From Sorghum bicolor (lineage: Eukaryota; Streptophyta; Magnoliopsida; Poales; Poaceae): a DNA stretch of 64,000 nucleotides. The stretch covers positions 64,719,802-64,783,801 of the forward strand of contig NC_012871.2 of NCBI RefSeq assembly GCF_000003195.3. The letters run 5' to 3'. A program made the translations under genes and the position numbers. Shown piece after piece: positions 24,517-36,800 of the stretch. The notes beneath the pieces are model-generated. The model worked only from the letters and a program-made list of their open reading frames with translations, made no database searches and was not told the DNA's origin. Position 1 is the stretch's first letter. Each line of letters begins with the position of its first letter.

Positions 24517-24956
24517 GGCCTTGTTTAGTTCCGAAAAGATTTCGGATTTCGGTACTGTACCCAGTGGCAGAGCTGAGGAACTTTCACGACTAGGGCTAAT
24601 ACTATGAATTACCAACATCGATCACATGCTAATGAACAAAAGTAATGCTAATATGTAGATTTAGCTGAAAAAAAAGCAAAAGAAATACTCTAGTATTTTT
24701 TCCACGCCTAGGGCCATGGCCATATTGGCCCTAGGCTTATATCCGCCACTGACTGTACCACTTTCGTTTGTTTGTGGCAAATATTATCCAATCATAGACT
24801 AACTAGACTCAAAAGATTCATCTCGCGATTACAGACAAACTGTGTAATTAGTTTTTGTTTTTATCTATATCTAATGCTTCATGCATGTGTCTCAAGATTC
24901 GATGTGACGGGGAATCTTGAAAAAATTTTGGATTTCGGTGTGAACTAAACAAGGCC
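24517..24956. repeat. Tourist-like MITE split by a second transposon
   Basis: The ends are GGCCTTGTTTAGTTCCG (24517) and GAACTAAACAAGGCC (24956). GTA occurs directly on both sides. The two halves, 24517-24561 and 24760-24956, together make a normal ~240-bp family member; 198 bp between them are foreign. It lies just past the LCAT-like gene's stop codon, possibly in its 3' flank. Confidence 0.85.
24562..24751. mobile_element. Nested hAT-type MITE with 8-bp target duplication
   Basis: A 190-bp insert begins CAGTGGCAGA and ends TCCGCCACTG, which are inverted repeats with one mismatch. It is flanked by a perfect 8-bp direct repeat ACTGTACC (24554-24561 and 24752-24759). An 8-bp duplication and CAG...CTG ends are the hAT hallmark. 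Removing the insert and one duplication restores the host MITE's GGTACTGTACCACTTTCG block. Confidence 0.9.
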
Positions 24957-26998
24957 GTATTGTACATGCCTGCACGATGTAAATCCCTGCAGGCAACAAG
25001 GGTAATCCACTAATGCCCCTCGTACGATGTATCCTTGCCAGGCAATTTCTTTTTAAAGTCTAACTAGGGTCATATTCACTGTCCCTTCCAACTATGGAGC
25101 ATTCTAAAAGAATAAATAAATGAAATCGATCATAATTTCATAAGTATTCTGGATTTGGATGAGCGTGTTAATTTGTCCATAACAGTGGGACGCATCACTC
25201 TGTGTTTTTACGTCAGAAGAACACTGCATCTCACAAGGAAGCACAAATTCTGATATCATGGTAGCTCTAGCAAGAATCATGGCAGAATGGCACTAGAGCT
25301 ACTATAGTAAGACTTATGGGCCATGGCACTAGTGCTCATCCCAAATCCAGAATATGTGCTTCCTTACGACGCTAGCGCTAGTACGGCATATCTTCTAGTA
25401 TCGGATTGCTTTATCAGTTTTCACACCAAGAAGGAAAATATCTGAAAAATAGCTGAATAAGTCACAGTAGAAGGCATCAAAAGAAATATCATGATGCAAA
25501 GAAAATGAGCAAGAAAGAAGAAAAGAAGCGAAACCTCAATCACATCAAAGTGCACGCCTGCATGGAAATGGAATACTCTACCTCAAGTTGTTCACTTGAG
25601 CTTATCAGCCGAATCTACCATCCATTCAGTAATATTTTTATCTTACAAAAAGTCAGCAAACAATACTTTCTGTTATGGCTTTTCTGAAATGAAGAGAACT
25701 TAAACAGTGTGGCGTCCGATTTGCTAAAATTATCGAGAAAATGGATAATGCTCCTATGATTTGCTTTGGAAGGGATGTGTACTATTAATGCTAAGATTGA
25801 TATTATTCTAAATTTCAGACAAAGGCTGTATTGATGCATAAATATGTTGTGACTATTATGCAAGGACCCAACTCGGTTTGGTTACCACAAATTGCTTGAA
25901 TTGTTTAATGGGTGCTTTTAGGGGCATTTTTGGAGTCTTGGCTCATTTTTGGAGAATGATTTTCACATTATGTATCAAAATTGAGTCAAGTTTGAGGACG
26001 ATTGTTCTATATCCAAAACCAATGCTATCTCAGTAACAAGTATCGATATTGCTCGGTGTTGCTTGCATATACTTCTTCTCGGGCTGTTTTGCAAACATAA
26101 TTCTAGACCGTTCGTAAGTCAGATTGGAAACTTACTCCATAGACTCACCAGATTTTTTCCTGCAAATGCTAATTGCAAGTCCATAATGGTGAACCATCCA
26201 TCATACTACTTATCTGGACAGTTCACTGGTCATTTTTTAGCACAACTCAACAACTGTGTCATCCCATATGATTAGCTTTGATCAACTTGAGCACACTTCA
26301 ACAGCTTGTTGATTGATTTCAAGAGAGGTGGCGCATACAGGAGGCAAAACGCAAACTGGTCTTAGAATGGATGAAGACGGTGAAGATGATGAGTAATATA
26401 AATCAATTATCAAGCACTTGATCAAGAGCGGAAAGAATGGACCATTGATTCTTATTCCAGTATAAGATGATGAGTAAATCAATTATCAAGTTTGAACAAG
26501 GCGTCTTCTTTTGTCATTTAGTATTTACCTTGTCCACAAGCATCAAACAGTCATTTGGGTTCATATGCTAGAGAAATTGGTTATGTATAAACTGGTATTC
26601 AAATTTCTTTATATGGTCTATATAGATGGCTGATAAAAGAAAATATTTTACCTCCTTTTGAAATTCTTTTTGCTGCAAATAAACTGAATTATGAATGTAT
26701 GGATTGGATCTTAATTTTCCTAAGCTTCAATCCGGACTCCCTGCAAGACATGTGTTGTATGTCACAATAGTTGTAGTTTTTAATCTAGACTATTAATTGA
26801 ACAATACATTTCCATTTCGTATATATAAATTATATCGAACAAGGAACTATATTATACATGTACTTCTCCTAGCTCCTAACCCCTTCTCTCATATCTGATA
26901 GCAAAACATCACTCACAACCAAAGGCTTGTCCAACCGTCTACATCAACCACCACTGTATACATGTTCTTGCAAGTCTAGTTTTGCAGCCGGTTGCCGA
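24957..26998. other. Intergenic between convergent genes
   Basis: No gene recognised. A repeat end (CACTTGAGCTTATCAGCC then an AGTAATATTTTTATCTTACA tract) occurs around 25589-25690 and matches the stretch at the right edge of the window. The remaining sequence is AT-rich with frequent stops in all frames. Presumed 3' UTR sequence of the SLC35F-like gene lies at the right end. Confidence 0.5.
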
Positions 26999-29900
26999 CT
27001 ACCTTGAGGCAGTGGCAGCTAATGAAAAGTCCTTGTTGGAGGCTGGCCCACCATCTCCGACACCAGGAACTTGTGCTGTGCTGTTTGCCGCTGCGGCCTC
27101 CTCATCCATGGCCTGTGTAACCTGTGCTGTCTCTTCGGAAATCTGCTTTGAGCCCCTGCTTGCAGCAGTTTAAATTTGTGAGCCGTAACACCGTGCAGTA
27201 AATAGCTACTCTGTACCTATCCATGTTCGGGGCCAATAGAAACTGAAAATGCACAGTACCTGTATGAGTAGATGACAAGGCCAGTTGCTGTGCCAGCAAA
27301 AGCAACGAAGTACATCCAATCAACCTTCATGTGCAGAGATTGCTTCCATCGGATCAATTTATGAATGGCAAATGTGTTAAGCGAATAGAGAAAGGAATCC
27401 ATGTGCTCGTACCTTCTCATGGTAAGCAAAAATACGTATTAGAACAGCCCACATGTCTGAGGTCAGGAGTGAGAGATTAAGCATGGTTGCACCACATATC
27501 TGTAACAATCAAATGCACACTTGTGTATTTTTTTTTCTCTGGAAATCATGATTTTCTCCTTAGATAAAGTGATTTATACCTTGAGTATAATTGGTACCGT
27601 TGAGTAGAACAAGAACATTGCCAATGCAAACCCTATGAAGGGAAGGATCTGAAAGGTATAAAAGTACATATAATAGTAAAAAAGAATAATAACTGACAAG
27701 GTGACTATCTAATGTAACATGCTTGACCTCAAATTATTGCCCGAGGCACAGAGATATAAGGAGACTCACCGCACCAGCAGTCCAGTGAGTCGATCTGAGC
27801 TCTTTTTGCTCAAGTATGCTTCTATATCATTGTCAAGGAAATGGAATGTGGGATTGTAGAATCTTGCTATTACATGTGGCAATGTGAAGTCAAAAGAATT
27901 CCCATTTCATTCAGGTAAAAACAAAATCTTGTTTCACACGTTCCTACATCATACTTATGAACTTATTTTAGAAGGGAGATTCTTATAGTACTGATGATCG
28001 TGTAGAACCAGTTATGAGCAAGTGTTTATACTGCTGTATTGCATATCAGCAGAAATATGAACTACTAAAAATCTGTCTAGTTCAAACCATCAAGCACAAG
28101 TGTTGATGACTTGATATACTTGAATTTCTCAATAGCTAATTATTTCTTTTGTTTGTAGTAGAACTGTAGAAGTGTTGCAGACGAAACTACTATGAATAAA
28201 AGAAACTAGGAAAAGAAGCTTTCAGTATTGAATCAAGCTAAGTTATTGGTTTAAAAGGCAAAGGATACATCTGTATACCACTTATAATTGCTCCAAAAAC
28301 ACCTAGCATTGCCATCACCTCAACTCTGTTGCTTTTCTTGACAAAGTACTCCTGAAATATTGTAGACAGAAATCCTTGAAGTTTCCAGGCATATATTTAT
28401 ATGTTAGGAAAGAGAATGAGACATTTGAGGGTTAAAATTGCAGAAAGATTTTCAAAGCTCAACCGACACAAATATTCATTTCACAAACATGGAAAAAAGT
28501 GGTAACAATCAACTCATGCATATGCTAACAAGAATCAAGTCCAGATGGAAGTATGCTGAAGGAGAATTGTATTGTCATCAGTTTGAGCTAAGTGTAGTTG
28601 TTTCTACCTCGGTAACATTGCTGATGGCATAAAGCATGGAGCCTCCAATGACAAGCAAATCACCTTTCAAGGGGTTGGGTCCTTCTGCAAGACAGTCCAA
28701 AGTGTAAGGTAAAATTGAGTTGGAACATTACACTACTATCTTGGGATAAATTCAGCACTTTTTCTCCATTTTCCATATCCTAGCAGAGCTCAGTGTGAGG
28801 AGATCAGACAATCAAGTATGAGTTTCTAAGGTCACAAACACCCCCCAAAAAAACTGAGAAATAAATAGCCAAATTATAACTCAGATATTTAGTACAAAAA
28901 CACTTTGTGCACTAAGGATATATCAGAACTGTAATAGTGCAATTCCATATGTAGAAAAAATGAAGCATGTTCTTACTTGCTCGATCAGAAGAGTGCACAT
29001 CAGAAAATACAACCAAAATAAGGCCAGCCACGCAAACTCCAACACCAATGAACTTTCTCAGCCCATATTTTGTCTTCAGGAAGATCCAAGTGAGCACAAT
29101 GACACATGGAATAGACCAACAATCCAGGAGCATCACACTGGTCAAGGACGTGTACTGATAAGCCTTCACAACTGTGTGAATAAAAAACAAGTCAACTTAG
29201 CATATACACAAGAAAAGGAAATGAAACTACAATTCTGAAAAAAAAACACCTTCTTTACATTCACTAGTGGAAGGTGCATACCAATATAGTTAGCTTCGAC
29301 ATCAACGATGCCTAGGATCAAGTAGTAGTACCATTTGATCTGCAGGAACAGAATGTGGAAAACATTTCAGGCTTTCCTTAGATAGTAGCATTAACATTAC
29401 TGAATCATCACATAACATAGTGGCGACGAACAGCCTTGAATAACTTATAAAGAACAGAATAAGAATACGCATAAATACACTGGTGGCCATTGGTCCTGGT
29501 TAGCAGTGCACATACACTGAACGTGAAATGTACATGCATCAATCATACAAGAGAAACAGTACCACACAAACTTCTGGTCCATGGGAATAATTTAAAGGCT
29601 GGGCATGTGCTCAAACCCAAAAATAGCATCTCAACTTTTGATCCAAACAAGACTTCTAAAGAGATTGCTCTCGTGTGTCCTGAAACCTAAAATAGCATCT
29701 CAGCAGGTGATCATAACTTTTGAGACTACTTCAGTATGTTATTTTTTATTCTACTGTATGAGTTGAGTATAGTATAAGTGATAATAATAGTTCATGATTA
29801 GTATCTTTTAGAACGAACAAAATTTAAGATTAGCTTCGATTTACCCAGTTTAATAATTTACCCAAGTAGCCTTCAAACATTTCCGTGAGTGTGAAAAGCA

Positions 29901-30559
29901 GCATCCAGACATACCGTCATATGTTGCCTTTTGTATAGCAGTGTTCCACCATAAACAAGTGCAAGAAGGATGTAATTCAGCAATGACTGTGATGTAGGTG
30001 CATTGACACCTGAAAAAAGAAACCCTCATGATTCAGCATTATCTTCAGAATTTTTCAATCCACACAATTCTAAACCATTCGTCATCTGAATATGGTCATA
30101 CAATTTTGTTTTTTTTTTTCTGAACACAGAAAGAAATGGGACAAATGACAGGTCTCAACCTAACACGAAGAAGCTGTGAACCAAAATCACGGCACAACTG
30201 AAGACATAGCTAACTGGAAAAAAAAATGCCTTTTATATTCAGAACGATAACATAATCCAGTAATTTTGCAGCAACGTTGTGTGCGGACACGCAGAGTGGG
30301 AAGGTCCCTTCCATTTTCTAAAAGGAAAAATTGCAGCAGTGTTGGTCCGCCAGGAAGTTCTACCCTAGGAACGAAACAGGTTGCACAGGACGTCGTCGCC
30401 GGCGTAAGGGAACAGAAAAGACAGCGGGCGGCACAGCGTACCTCGGCGAGCGAGCTCGGAGGAGGCGAAGCCGGTGGAGGTGATGAGCAGCGAGACGAAC
30501 TGACCCAGCGCGAGCCCCACGAACACCTCCCGCCGTAGCCACCTCGGCGGCGGCGCCAT
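26999..30559 (-). CDS. SLC35F/DUF914 family membrane transporter
   Basis: Eleven exons read right to left, about 351 aa: 30442-30559, 29915-30009, 29282-29339, 28977-29171, 28608-28684, 28269-28351, 27770-27821, 27580-27648, 27413-27499, 27260-27324, 26999-27155. Around ten hydrophobic helices are visible, with family-typical blocks: SLLNYILLALVYGGTLLY, KWYYYLILGIVDVEANY, KAYQYTSLTSVMLLDCWSIP, TSDMWAVLIRIF and DWMYFVAFAGTATGLVIYS. A hydrophilic Ala/Glu-rich tail ends the protein. The family belongs to the drug/metabolite transporter superfamily (SLC35F1/F2/F6-like); the substrate in plants is unknown, and Golgi or other endomembrane location is usual. Intron 6 (27822-28268) is a U12-type intron. 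Using its GTATCCTTT donor gives the conserved ISGIQISILEQKEL junction; a nearer GT gives a disrupted frame. The start ATG context is GCGGCGCCATTG on the plus strand. Confidence 0.9.
27822..28268 (-). other. U12-type (minor spliceosome) intron
   Basis: On the minus strand the donor reads GTATCCTTTG, a perfect U12 5' splice site. The branch-site motif TTCCTTGAC (plus-strand 27832-27840) places the branch adenosine about 11 nt before the AG at 27822-27823, inside the narrow U12 window. There is no polypyrimidine tract next to the acceptor. It is phase 2 and splits an Ile codon. All other introns of this gene have ordinary U2 donors. Confidence 0.92.
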
Positions 30560-31089
30560 TGCTTTGCTTTGTCCGTTCGAAGTGTCCGCCGAACGCGAAC
30601 AAACCAACGACGGCGTGTGCAATTATTTACTTCATTTTATAATATATAATATATTTATATTATTACCAGCTGGTCAGCATCGCGGCTTGTGGGCCCCGGT
30701 GCCGCTTAGGTGCTGACTCGTTGAGCTAGCGACTACCGGGCGTTGCTCTCTGGTCATTTTGAATAAATATATTATGAAAATATATTTTATGATTCATTTT
30801 ATGATATGTTAGTATTTTATATTAATTTAGTTAAATTTAATAATATTTAACTTTTCAAAGAACGAGAATTTTTTTGTACGAAAGAGTAACATTTGGCACC
30901 GATGGCATCATCATATGCTAAACTCTCCTTGTACACGCTTCCAATTTTGTTAATTTTGTTAATGTGGTCTTGTTTAGTTTCAAAATATTTTAGGCAAAAT
31001 GCAATTTTTTTTGCTATTTTGCATTTTGGAAGTAAACATGCCCAAAATATTTTGGTCCTAAACTTTTTGCAAAATTAAATAGGGACATT
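30560..31089. other. Upstream region of the SLC35F-like gene
   Basis: Promoter side of the minus-strand transporter gene. A short GC-rich patch (30670-30750) is followed by AT-rich sequence with TTATATTAATTTAGTTAAAT-type words like degenerate Stowaway interiors (30760-30860). No gene seen. Confidence 0.45.
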
Positions 31090-31422
31090 GGCCTTGTTTA
31101 GTTCCAAATTTTTTTGCAAAATGGACACAGTAGCACTTTTATTTGTATTTGACAAAAATTGTCCAATAATAGAATAATTAGGCTCAAAAGATTCGTCTCG
31201 CAAATTACATATAAACTATCCAATTAGTTATTTTTTTATCTATATTTAATGCTTTATACATGTGCCGCAAGATTTGATGTGATAGGGAATCTGAAAAATT
31301 TTGCAAAATTTTTTAGGAAGTAAACACCAAAACTAAAAAATTTTGGTGTTAGAATTTTGGTGGGCTGCTCAAGGTTTTGGGTTTTTGGATTTTTTGCAAA
31401 ATACTTGAGGAACTAAACGGCC
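31090..31422. repeat. Tourist-like MITE, GGCCTTGTTTAGTT family, enlarged
   Basis: It starts GGCCTTGTTTAGTTCC and ends GAGGAACTAAACGGCC. The interior shows CAGTAGCACTTTTATTTG, AATTGTCCAATAATAG and AAGATTTGATGTGATAGG. It is about 90 bp longer than its siblings because of an extra AAAATTTTGG-rich arm before the right end, possibly an internal duplication. Confidence 0.75.
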
Positions 31423-31859
31423 GTAATGTAAGGGCATTGGCCATCGAATCGAGAAGGGATTTGTAGGAAGGAATTTAGTTGGCCTTTGTGCTACATTTGC
31501 TGTTGTTAATACAACATCAGGATTGTACCTTTGGATGGAAATGCACGATGGTCACTCCCCGCCGACATCACTCAGTGTAAATTGTTGACCAACTTATATT
31601 ATCATCATTTCTCAGAAAATGGTCAAGAGCTATGGTGTCGACTACGAGATATTGAGATGGACGCCAAGCTATAATCTCTTCTATTTGATGGCGACGGGTG
31701 GCTCTTTTTGTTTTCTCTCCCCATAACTAATCGCACCATGTTTTTTTTTTCTTGTAGAAGTTCTATGGATCAAACTTAACCCCTGTACATTGGATTGCAT
31801 CAGGATAGAATTCAGCGTTTATAGGATTTGCTCGGGAAATTTTGGTAAAAACAGGCCTC

Positions 31860-32178
31860 CTTGTTTTTTGTTTTTTTAGCAGAACAGGCCTCCTTGGTGA
31901 TGTCCATAGACAGCCTGTGGCTCTTCTTCACGCCATCCTCGAGGAGGCGTCGCTTTGGTGGCAGCTGGTTATAGGCCGTTGCGGGAGGTTCTCGCCCTAT
32001 GACCCCGCTGTCTCCCCAACTGGTGCAAGCTTGCTGTTTTGTAATATGTAATCTTTGCTTCTGCTTTGGCTATGGTCCGTTGAAGCTCGGAGGTAATCTA
32101 TGGATTACTGGCTAAGTATATTGTAAGACTCTATTTCTCTGCTTAATGAAATACATGACACGCATATTAAAAAAAACA
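31860..32178 (+). mobile_element. Possible 5'-truncated LINE 3' end
   Basis: A moderately GC-rich segment encodes a peptide with HAILEEASLWWQL, then unbroken non-coding sequence ending in TTAATGAAATACATGACACG and a run of eight A. This is like the tails of grass L1-type LINEs. No reverse transcriptase is present and no clear target duplication could be paired, so the call is tentative. Confidence 0.3.
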
Positions 32179-32179
32179 C

Positions 32180-33000
32180 TCCGGTGGATAAGCTCAGCCC
32201 ACACTCCGTTATTCGCAATCTGACCTCCTCGCCGAGATAAGCCCACAGCTCACATACTCCGTTTTTTTTTTTTTCCTTTGACAACACAGCCCACGCTCCG
32301 TTATTCGCATCGCCTCGTCGTCGGCGTCACGAGCCACCTGACCCACCTCCTCGTCGGCGTCGACATCGTAGACCACCGTCCCATCCCCTCCGGCCCTCCC
32401 CTATGGGTTCCAACGCCCAGGTACGGCGGAGAACAGCCGAACAGGCGCGATCCGACGCGAACCAATGCGACCACCTGCTGCTACGCCTCCCGCGCTCTCC
32501 ACGGGCAACCGGAGTGGGCTCCGTTCGCCTCGACCGCTCGACTCGTCGTCGCCCAGCCGCGATTCTCTTTCTTCTCAACGGTAATGTATCTCCTCCAGTC
32601 CCCAGTCTCCACCTCTGTGATTATCATGTTTCTCGTTATACTACTGTCGATTCGGAACCGCTGCGGTGCCAAACGGTGAGTGAGCGGCGCGGCGGCGTGC
32701 ACCCGGTGGCTGGGGGGCGCGTGGTTCAAAGCAAACTTCGGTTCGCATCTCGCCGGTTCATAGGCGCGTTGCCTGTCGTATCTTAGTTGGAATGGACGCT
32801 GGGTGTGTGAGGCCCTTAGCACTTAGCAGGCCGGGTCAATCTGCTAGTTCTCAGATGGTGCGCTATCTGAGCACGCAGGATGGCCATGTCCATGTGGCAT
32901 GGTCTCCTTCATGCTTAGACACAAATGAGTTGTTTGTAAGTGAACACCTTTTCTCATAATTGCTAATACGAACATCATAATCTTTATTGAGGTGGGTAAT
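32180..33000 (+). other. Possible transcribed unit, coding status unclear
   Basis: The phrase CTCCGTTATTCGCA occurs twice (about 32205 and 32297). It is followed by a 300-bp GC-rich block with a good donor (CAACG|GTAATG, about 32580) and a second exon-like piece with a TTT|GTAAGT donor (about 32937). No reading frame across them gives a recognisable protein. It points toward the 3' end of the FT-like gene. An lncRNA or a decayed gene start are equally possible; nothing more is visible up to 33835. Confidence 0.25.
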
Positions 33001-33835
33001 ATAGGAAGATGACCTCCAAATACTGTGTTTGTTTCATATGATACGAGTCAATTACTCTAGAGCTTAGCTGCCAACTAACATCTCATATATTTTCAACTGT
33101 TTTGTGGATTAATTTCTGAATTGTGAATGTTATTGCCTTGATGTTGATGTTTCTCTGTATCTGTTCTTCAGCTTGATCCCAGGAACCTGTTAAATCAACA
33201 ATAAAATATTGTTAAGAAATGGTAAATGTCTAACAGAACTGTTCTCCTAGAATAACATGCCTGATTTCTCGTGTAAGTGTAGAAAGAACACAAACAGAGG
33301 GAGGGGTTGTTGTGATAGTGAATTTATGTGTGCCTCTTTCTTGTATATGGCAAGGAGGTGGAACATGATCTTTTTGTACTGTTTGTGTTGTTTTTTTAAT
33401 TTTTCATAGGCTTGTATCGCTTATTTCTTAAAATAGCCATTGTGTGAAGTGATGGACAAGCATTTCGTCACTCATTTAACTTAGAAAGAGACCTTTTCTT
33501 TTTATTAGCAATTAGCAATGCTAGAGGCACTGATTGAGATACATAGCTTGCTTATGGCCTGCAGCACCTTAGGAAAGAACACTCCTCTCCTAAAAGGCAT
33601 TTGTTCTAAACCAAGGATATATCATGTGAGGAGAAGTATTTCTTTTAGATTTTGAGTATTCCTCAATTTTGATACTTCGACCTTTTTAGACTTTGTGCTT
33701 GGTGTTGGATGACTTGTTAATGCCCAATGCTCAACCATTGTCATCTATCTAGAGAGAGGACCCTTTTGGATCTGAGAGATTTAGTGTCTATTTAACATCT
33801 ACTGCTATATTTTTCTAAAATATAAAGTTTCTGTC

Positions 33836-36800
33836 CTACCTTCTGCCACCAACACCGCTTTCCTTTTGGCAGTTGAAGTATAATGCAGCAACTGGTGCTC
33901 CAAGATTGTAAATTGCTGAGAAGTCTCTGATGTTGAAATTTTGCCGCCATCCTGGTGCATAAACTGTTTGTCTTGCTTGCTGTTTGAATAGCACAAAAAC
34001 AATTCGATGAATTCCAGCTGGTGGTCTTGGGCTTTCATAGGGGACTATTTCATTGCCTGAAAAAGTGTGTATTCCTTATTAGAATGCTTTGCTGTAATTT
34101 GTAAGGTGAAGGCTAGCACTAGCCATTTTGTACTAATGACTCTTTCTAACTGTTTTTCACATTGAAGTTATTGCTATAGGTAGCAATAGCTTCATCATCC
34201 CACAGAAAATACCATGATGTCAGATCCTCAACTTGAGGTGCTGTTGGACAAATAACAACCGTGCAACTGCTTAACCTGCATCAAAATAGGTGCAGTCACA
34301 TATTAGAGTGGGGTTCATCCCCCTCTCTCTAAAGTGCTTTGCATTTGATTCGTAGGTATGCATTATTAAAATGAGTCTCTGTAAGTGTAGTCTTCAACAA
34401 GGTTATCTAATTGTATTCTCTCAATTGCTGAATGATGCTTAATCCAAAAGGTAGGAGATTTTATGAAATTGCATTCAAAAGAGGCAAGCTGTAGCTACTA
34501 TGGAAATTAAGGAGATTGAACCAAACCAGAAAGTCTGATGAAAAGATAATGCCAGCTTTTTTCTTGAACCTATTAAATTCACCTAGCATGCATTTGGCCA
34601 GATAGTATTTGATGCAGCTGTCAGATCCTGGTATTTTACATGACACCACTTGTCACTAATGTCGGAAAAATTTGACAGATTTAGTTCAGTACAAAATTCT
34701 TGAACTTACTACAAGTCCATGCGTGCATGTTTCTTCAAATATTGACATCATCTGTAATACTAAGCATGGATGCCAGGCATAATAACTTGCACACAACATA
34801 AGATAAATGCATGAAGGGTTTTGGAAAGTTTTACTGTAAATGATGTGTTACATAGCATCTTTGAAATGAAATTCATATGACCATTTGCTGACCAAAGCAG
34901 TTCCTTCATCAAAGCCTTGTATGTCTTTCATAGCAATTATTATTGTCAAATTCTACATGTTACATTTGCAATTGTGGTTCTTACATAGTTTCTTGAATCC
35001 TTTAATATCATCAGATGTTTTGCCATTTGATATGCATTTAACTGACCACATGATTTGTTGCATTTCCAAGAGCAAGGTGCTGGTGACACATTTAAATTAA
35101 GTGGATGATGCCACGTATCATGTATATTTAATTATGATACAACATGATTCTGGAGTTATTTGTGCTGTTGTGTGCAACAATAATGTTTGAAGATGCAGCC
35201 TAAAAAAAGTTTAAAAAGATCCATGTGTTAAATGCTAATTCAGTAAGAAGAGGTTACGTAAGGCGTTACCCACCAAAACGTATGTCTCTTGCCTCTGGTA
35301 TATCTGTCACCAACCTGTAGAAAATAAACAAGATGAAAAGAAACAAGAGCCTGTCTTTAGATCTTTGATTGCAATCAAAATTCTTATGCACTATGTAGAT
35401 AATTAAGTAAATGACTATAATCGATAAAATTAAGTATACAACTATGTAAAACATACATGACATTGGAAGATTGATGTTCATGTAAGAGGTAAACTTGAGT
35501 GTTTTCTATTAACAACAGCTGATGTGCTAATTCACAAGTCACACTAATAAATATAATCTGTTATATGGATTTTTATATACACTCTGGTGGTTGATTCCTA
35601 GTAGCAAGTAGCAATATAGGATTTGATCAATTAATCAAATGAAATACTTCATTGCTGCAAATGGCAATCATGTTACATTATTCTCTTTGTAAATTAAGCA
35701 ATTATAGTTGTAATTTGAGTGTGCTAAGTAGTATGCTAGCAATATAAGTCAATGTCACCATAGTATAACCAGTATCAATACCACTTGGTTCTTTTGATGA
35801 ATTCTTTGAACTCTAGTCTAAGCAGTGTAAGCCTTTATCCCCATAGTTCCAGACTATCAAAATAAGCGTAAAACTTTAACTTGATGCATGCATATGCAAT
35901 ATCTTTCATGTCGATCTTGTACCTAATGCCTTATCTGATTAAATGCTATAGCAGTTTACCTTATTCTGTTTGATAATTGTAGCCACTGAGAATTATAATA
36001 TTAAAGTGGTCAGGTTACAATTTGGGTCGATGACTGTTCTCTTTAATTCATCCATGAAATAGTTAATTGACAGATTTTTATATATCACCGTACAGAGCAT
36101 CTTGTCCATACAAATTTTGTAAGATATCTTCTCGACGAATTTAGAAACTAAAAATATCTGCAATTACTCATTTTATTTCTGCAATATTACTCATTCTATT
36201 TCAATACTACAGATATCAATTCAACTTGAAACTAATATTTGTTCATAATAAAATGATATTCTGAACAACGATACTTAGGTTAAGCGAACTATGGTGATAG
36301 AAAACAAAAGTTACACTATCGCAGAAACTGTGCTTTCTTACCCAATAGCATACATAACAAGAGTTCTTCAGATGTTGATGGATGGAAAAGAAACACCCCC
36401 CTCCTTTTTTGAGAGGGCTGCATCCAATCCTGCAGGTTATCTAGGTAAGGGGTTCTTGAACTACAAACATAAAAATAATGTGCCAATTGCCAAGCAGCAT
36501 TCATTTGTTTCTTTCGGAGAGGTGGTGCTATCCAGAGTTTGGGAAAGATGCAACTCAACACAGTACTTGAATAACAAATATAATAAGCTCACCAATGCAG
36601 ATATTCCCTGTACTCTGGTTTGCTCGGACTTGGTGCATCAGGATCCACCATAACCTTAGAAGAGATAAGTTTGAACTTTAGCATTTGTATTTCATGTGTT
36701 ATAAAGGAGCCAAGACTTAATTCTAGAGAGCAAATGGTAGGGGTTTAAAAAAGAGAGTGCTTTTGATGACCTTACTGGAAGGTGAATTTTTTTTAACCAA

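Noticed and set aside
28279..28351. Ending SLC35F-like exon 6 at the nearer GT (GTATAC)
   Set aside because: It breaks the reading frame of the next exon and loses the conserved ISGIQISIL junction; the GTATCCTTT donor restores both.
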